From contig QFPD01000150.1 in assembly GCA_003248845.1 (NCBI GenBank), positions 1 to 5,863 on the forward strand: a DNA stretch of 5,863 nt, given 5' to 3'. The stretch's first letter is position 1. Each line of letters starts with the position of its first letter. This document shows, one piece after another, positions 5,244 to 5,863 of this stretch. The stretch is from Microbacterium sp. (lineage in GTDB: Bacteria; Actinomycetota; Actinomycetes; Actinomycetales; Microbacteriaceae). The notes beneath the pieces were generated by a model that did not search any database, was not told where the DNA came from, and worked only from the letters and a program-made list of their open reading frames with translations. Position numbers and translations under genes: made by a program.

Positions 5244-5863
5244 ATGAGCACGCAGACCTTCCACCTGCCGGACGTCGGCGAAGGACTCACCGAAGCCGAG
5301 ATCGTGCAGTGGCGCGTGGCGCCGGGGGACACGGTCGCGGTGAACGACGTGCTCGTGGAGATCGAGACGGCCAAGTCGCTCGTCGAGCTGCCGTCGCCGT
5401 TCGCCGGAACGGTGGGCGAGCTCCTCGCCGCCGAGGGTGACACCGTCACGGTCGGCGCGCCCGTCATCACGATCGCAGGGGAGACGGGCGGCCAGGATGC
5501 CGCGGCGGGCCTCTCCGCGCACGGCGAGCCCGCCGCGGAGCCCGAGTCCGACCCCGCCGGGTCCGTGCTCGTGGGGTACGGCACGGGCGCGGGCGCCACC
5601 TCGCGACGCAGGCGCCCGGAGCGCGTGGAAGCGCGCACCGAGGCCGTTCGCGCGTCGGTCGGAGTCGTCGCGAAGCCTCCCGTGCGAAAGCTCGCCCGCG
5701 ATCTCGGTGTCACGCTGTCGGAGGTCTCGCCGACAGGCCCCGCCGGCGAGGTGACCCGCGACGACGTCGTGCGCCACGCCGAGCAGGCGAGCGTCTTCCG
5801 CAATATCGCGACGCCCGAGGCGCCCACCGAGCGGGAGCACACGATCGCGGTCGCTCCCGCCGT
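5244..5863 (+). CDS. pdhC: 2-oxo acid dehydrogenase E2 (dihydrolipoyl acyltransferase), N-terminal part
   Basis: The open frame from ATG 5244 runs off the right edge after 206 complete codons. E2 carries the acyl group from E1 on a lipoyl arm and transfers it to CoA, and it forms the core of the complex. Residues about 3-78 are a single lipoyl domain: [18 protein letters not shown], then the lipoylated Lys44 in [10 protein letters not shown] Gly/Ala/Glu/Pro-rich linker (about 80-142) contains VLVGYG (108-113) and a run of four arginines (121-124). Residues about 144-180 are the E1/E3-binding domain, with [12 protein letters not shown] and the [13 protein letters not shown] turn. A second linker follows. 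The catalytic acyltransferase domain, with its expected HxxxD motif, lies outside the window, so integrity cannot be judged. The gene starts 11 bases after E1 beta, behind a GGAG. ETAKS and VLVGYG are, as I recall, common in actinobacterial BkdC-like E2 proteins. The acyl specificity is not determinable here. Confidence 0.95.
   Translation, partial: MSTQTFHLPDVGEGLTEAEIVQWRVAPGDTVAVNDVLVEIETAKSLVELPSPFAGTVGELLAAEGDTVTVGAPVITIAGETGGQDAAAGLSAHGEPAAEPESDPAGSVLVGYGTGAGATSRRRRPERVEARTEAVRASVGVVAKPPVRKLARDLGVTLSEVSPTGPAGEVTRDDVVRHAEQASVFRNIATPEAPTEREHTIAVAPA

Overview
The window is GC-rich DNA (roughly 70% by eye) with GTG/ATG starts, tightly packed genes, 1-4 base start/stop overlaps and probable leaderless promoters. 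This points to an actinobacterium, most likely Microbacteriaceae such as a Microbacterium relative. That placement is inferred from composition and gene style, not from a marker gene.

Left part (1-1455, + strand): the last 21 codons of an unidentified gene overlap by 4 bases the start of a 463-residue protein. That protein joins a WXG100-like helical N-terminus to a lipase-like alpha/beta-hydrolase domain with a GHSQGG nucleophile elbow. It is the least understood gene here. It ends tail to tail, with its stop codon overlapping that of the next gene.

Middle (1452-3009): a 135-residue four-helix membrane protein of the YvlD / 'phage holin family 4' group lies on the - strand. A 76-base divergent promoter region separates it from a PLP-dependent aminotransferase on the + strand. 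The aminotransferase is formally HisC-like, but its sequence details match the actinobacterial aromatic aminotransferase Pat.

Right part (3128-5863, + strand): after a 118-base promoter gap comes an operon for a 2-oxo acid dehydrogenase complex: E1 alpha, E1 beta (overlapping E1 alpha by 1 or 4 bases), then E2 after 11 bases. E2 runs off the right edge before its catalytic domain. E1 decarboxylates a 2-oxo acid on thiamine diphosphate and passes the acyl group to the E2 lipoyl lysine, which hands it to CoA; E3 is not in the window. The heterodimeric E1 suggests branched-chain 2-oxo acid or pyruvate oxidation. The aminotransferase beside it could supply or remove 2-oxo acids, but they are separately promoted.

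No mobile element, CRISPR array, rRNA or tRNA is seen. I do not see a clear undescribed system. The points most worth checking are the WXG100-like hydrolase, two promoters that both predict leaderless mRNAs with the same geometry, dyads in both promoter gaps, and strong over-representation of the heptamer GGATGCC.
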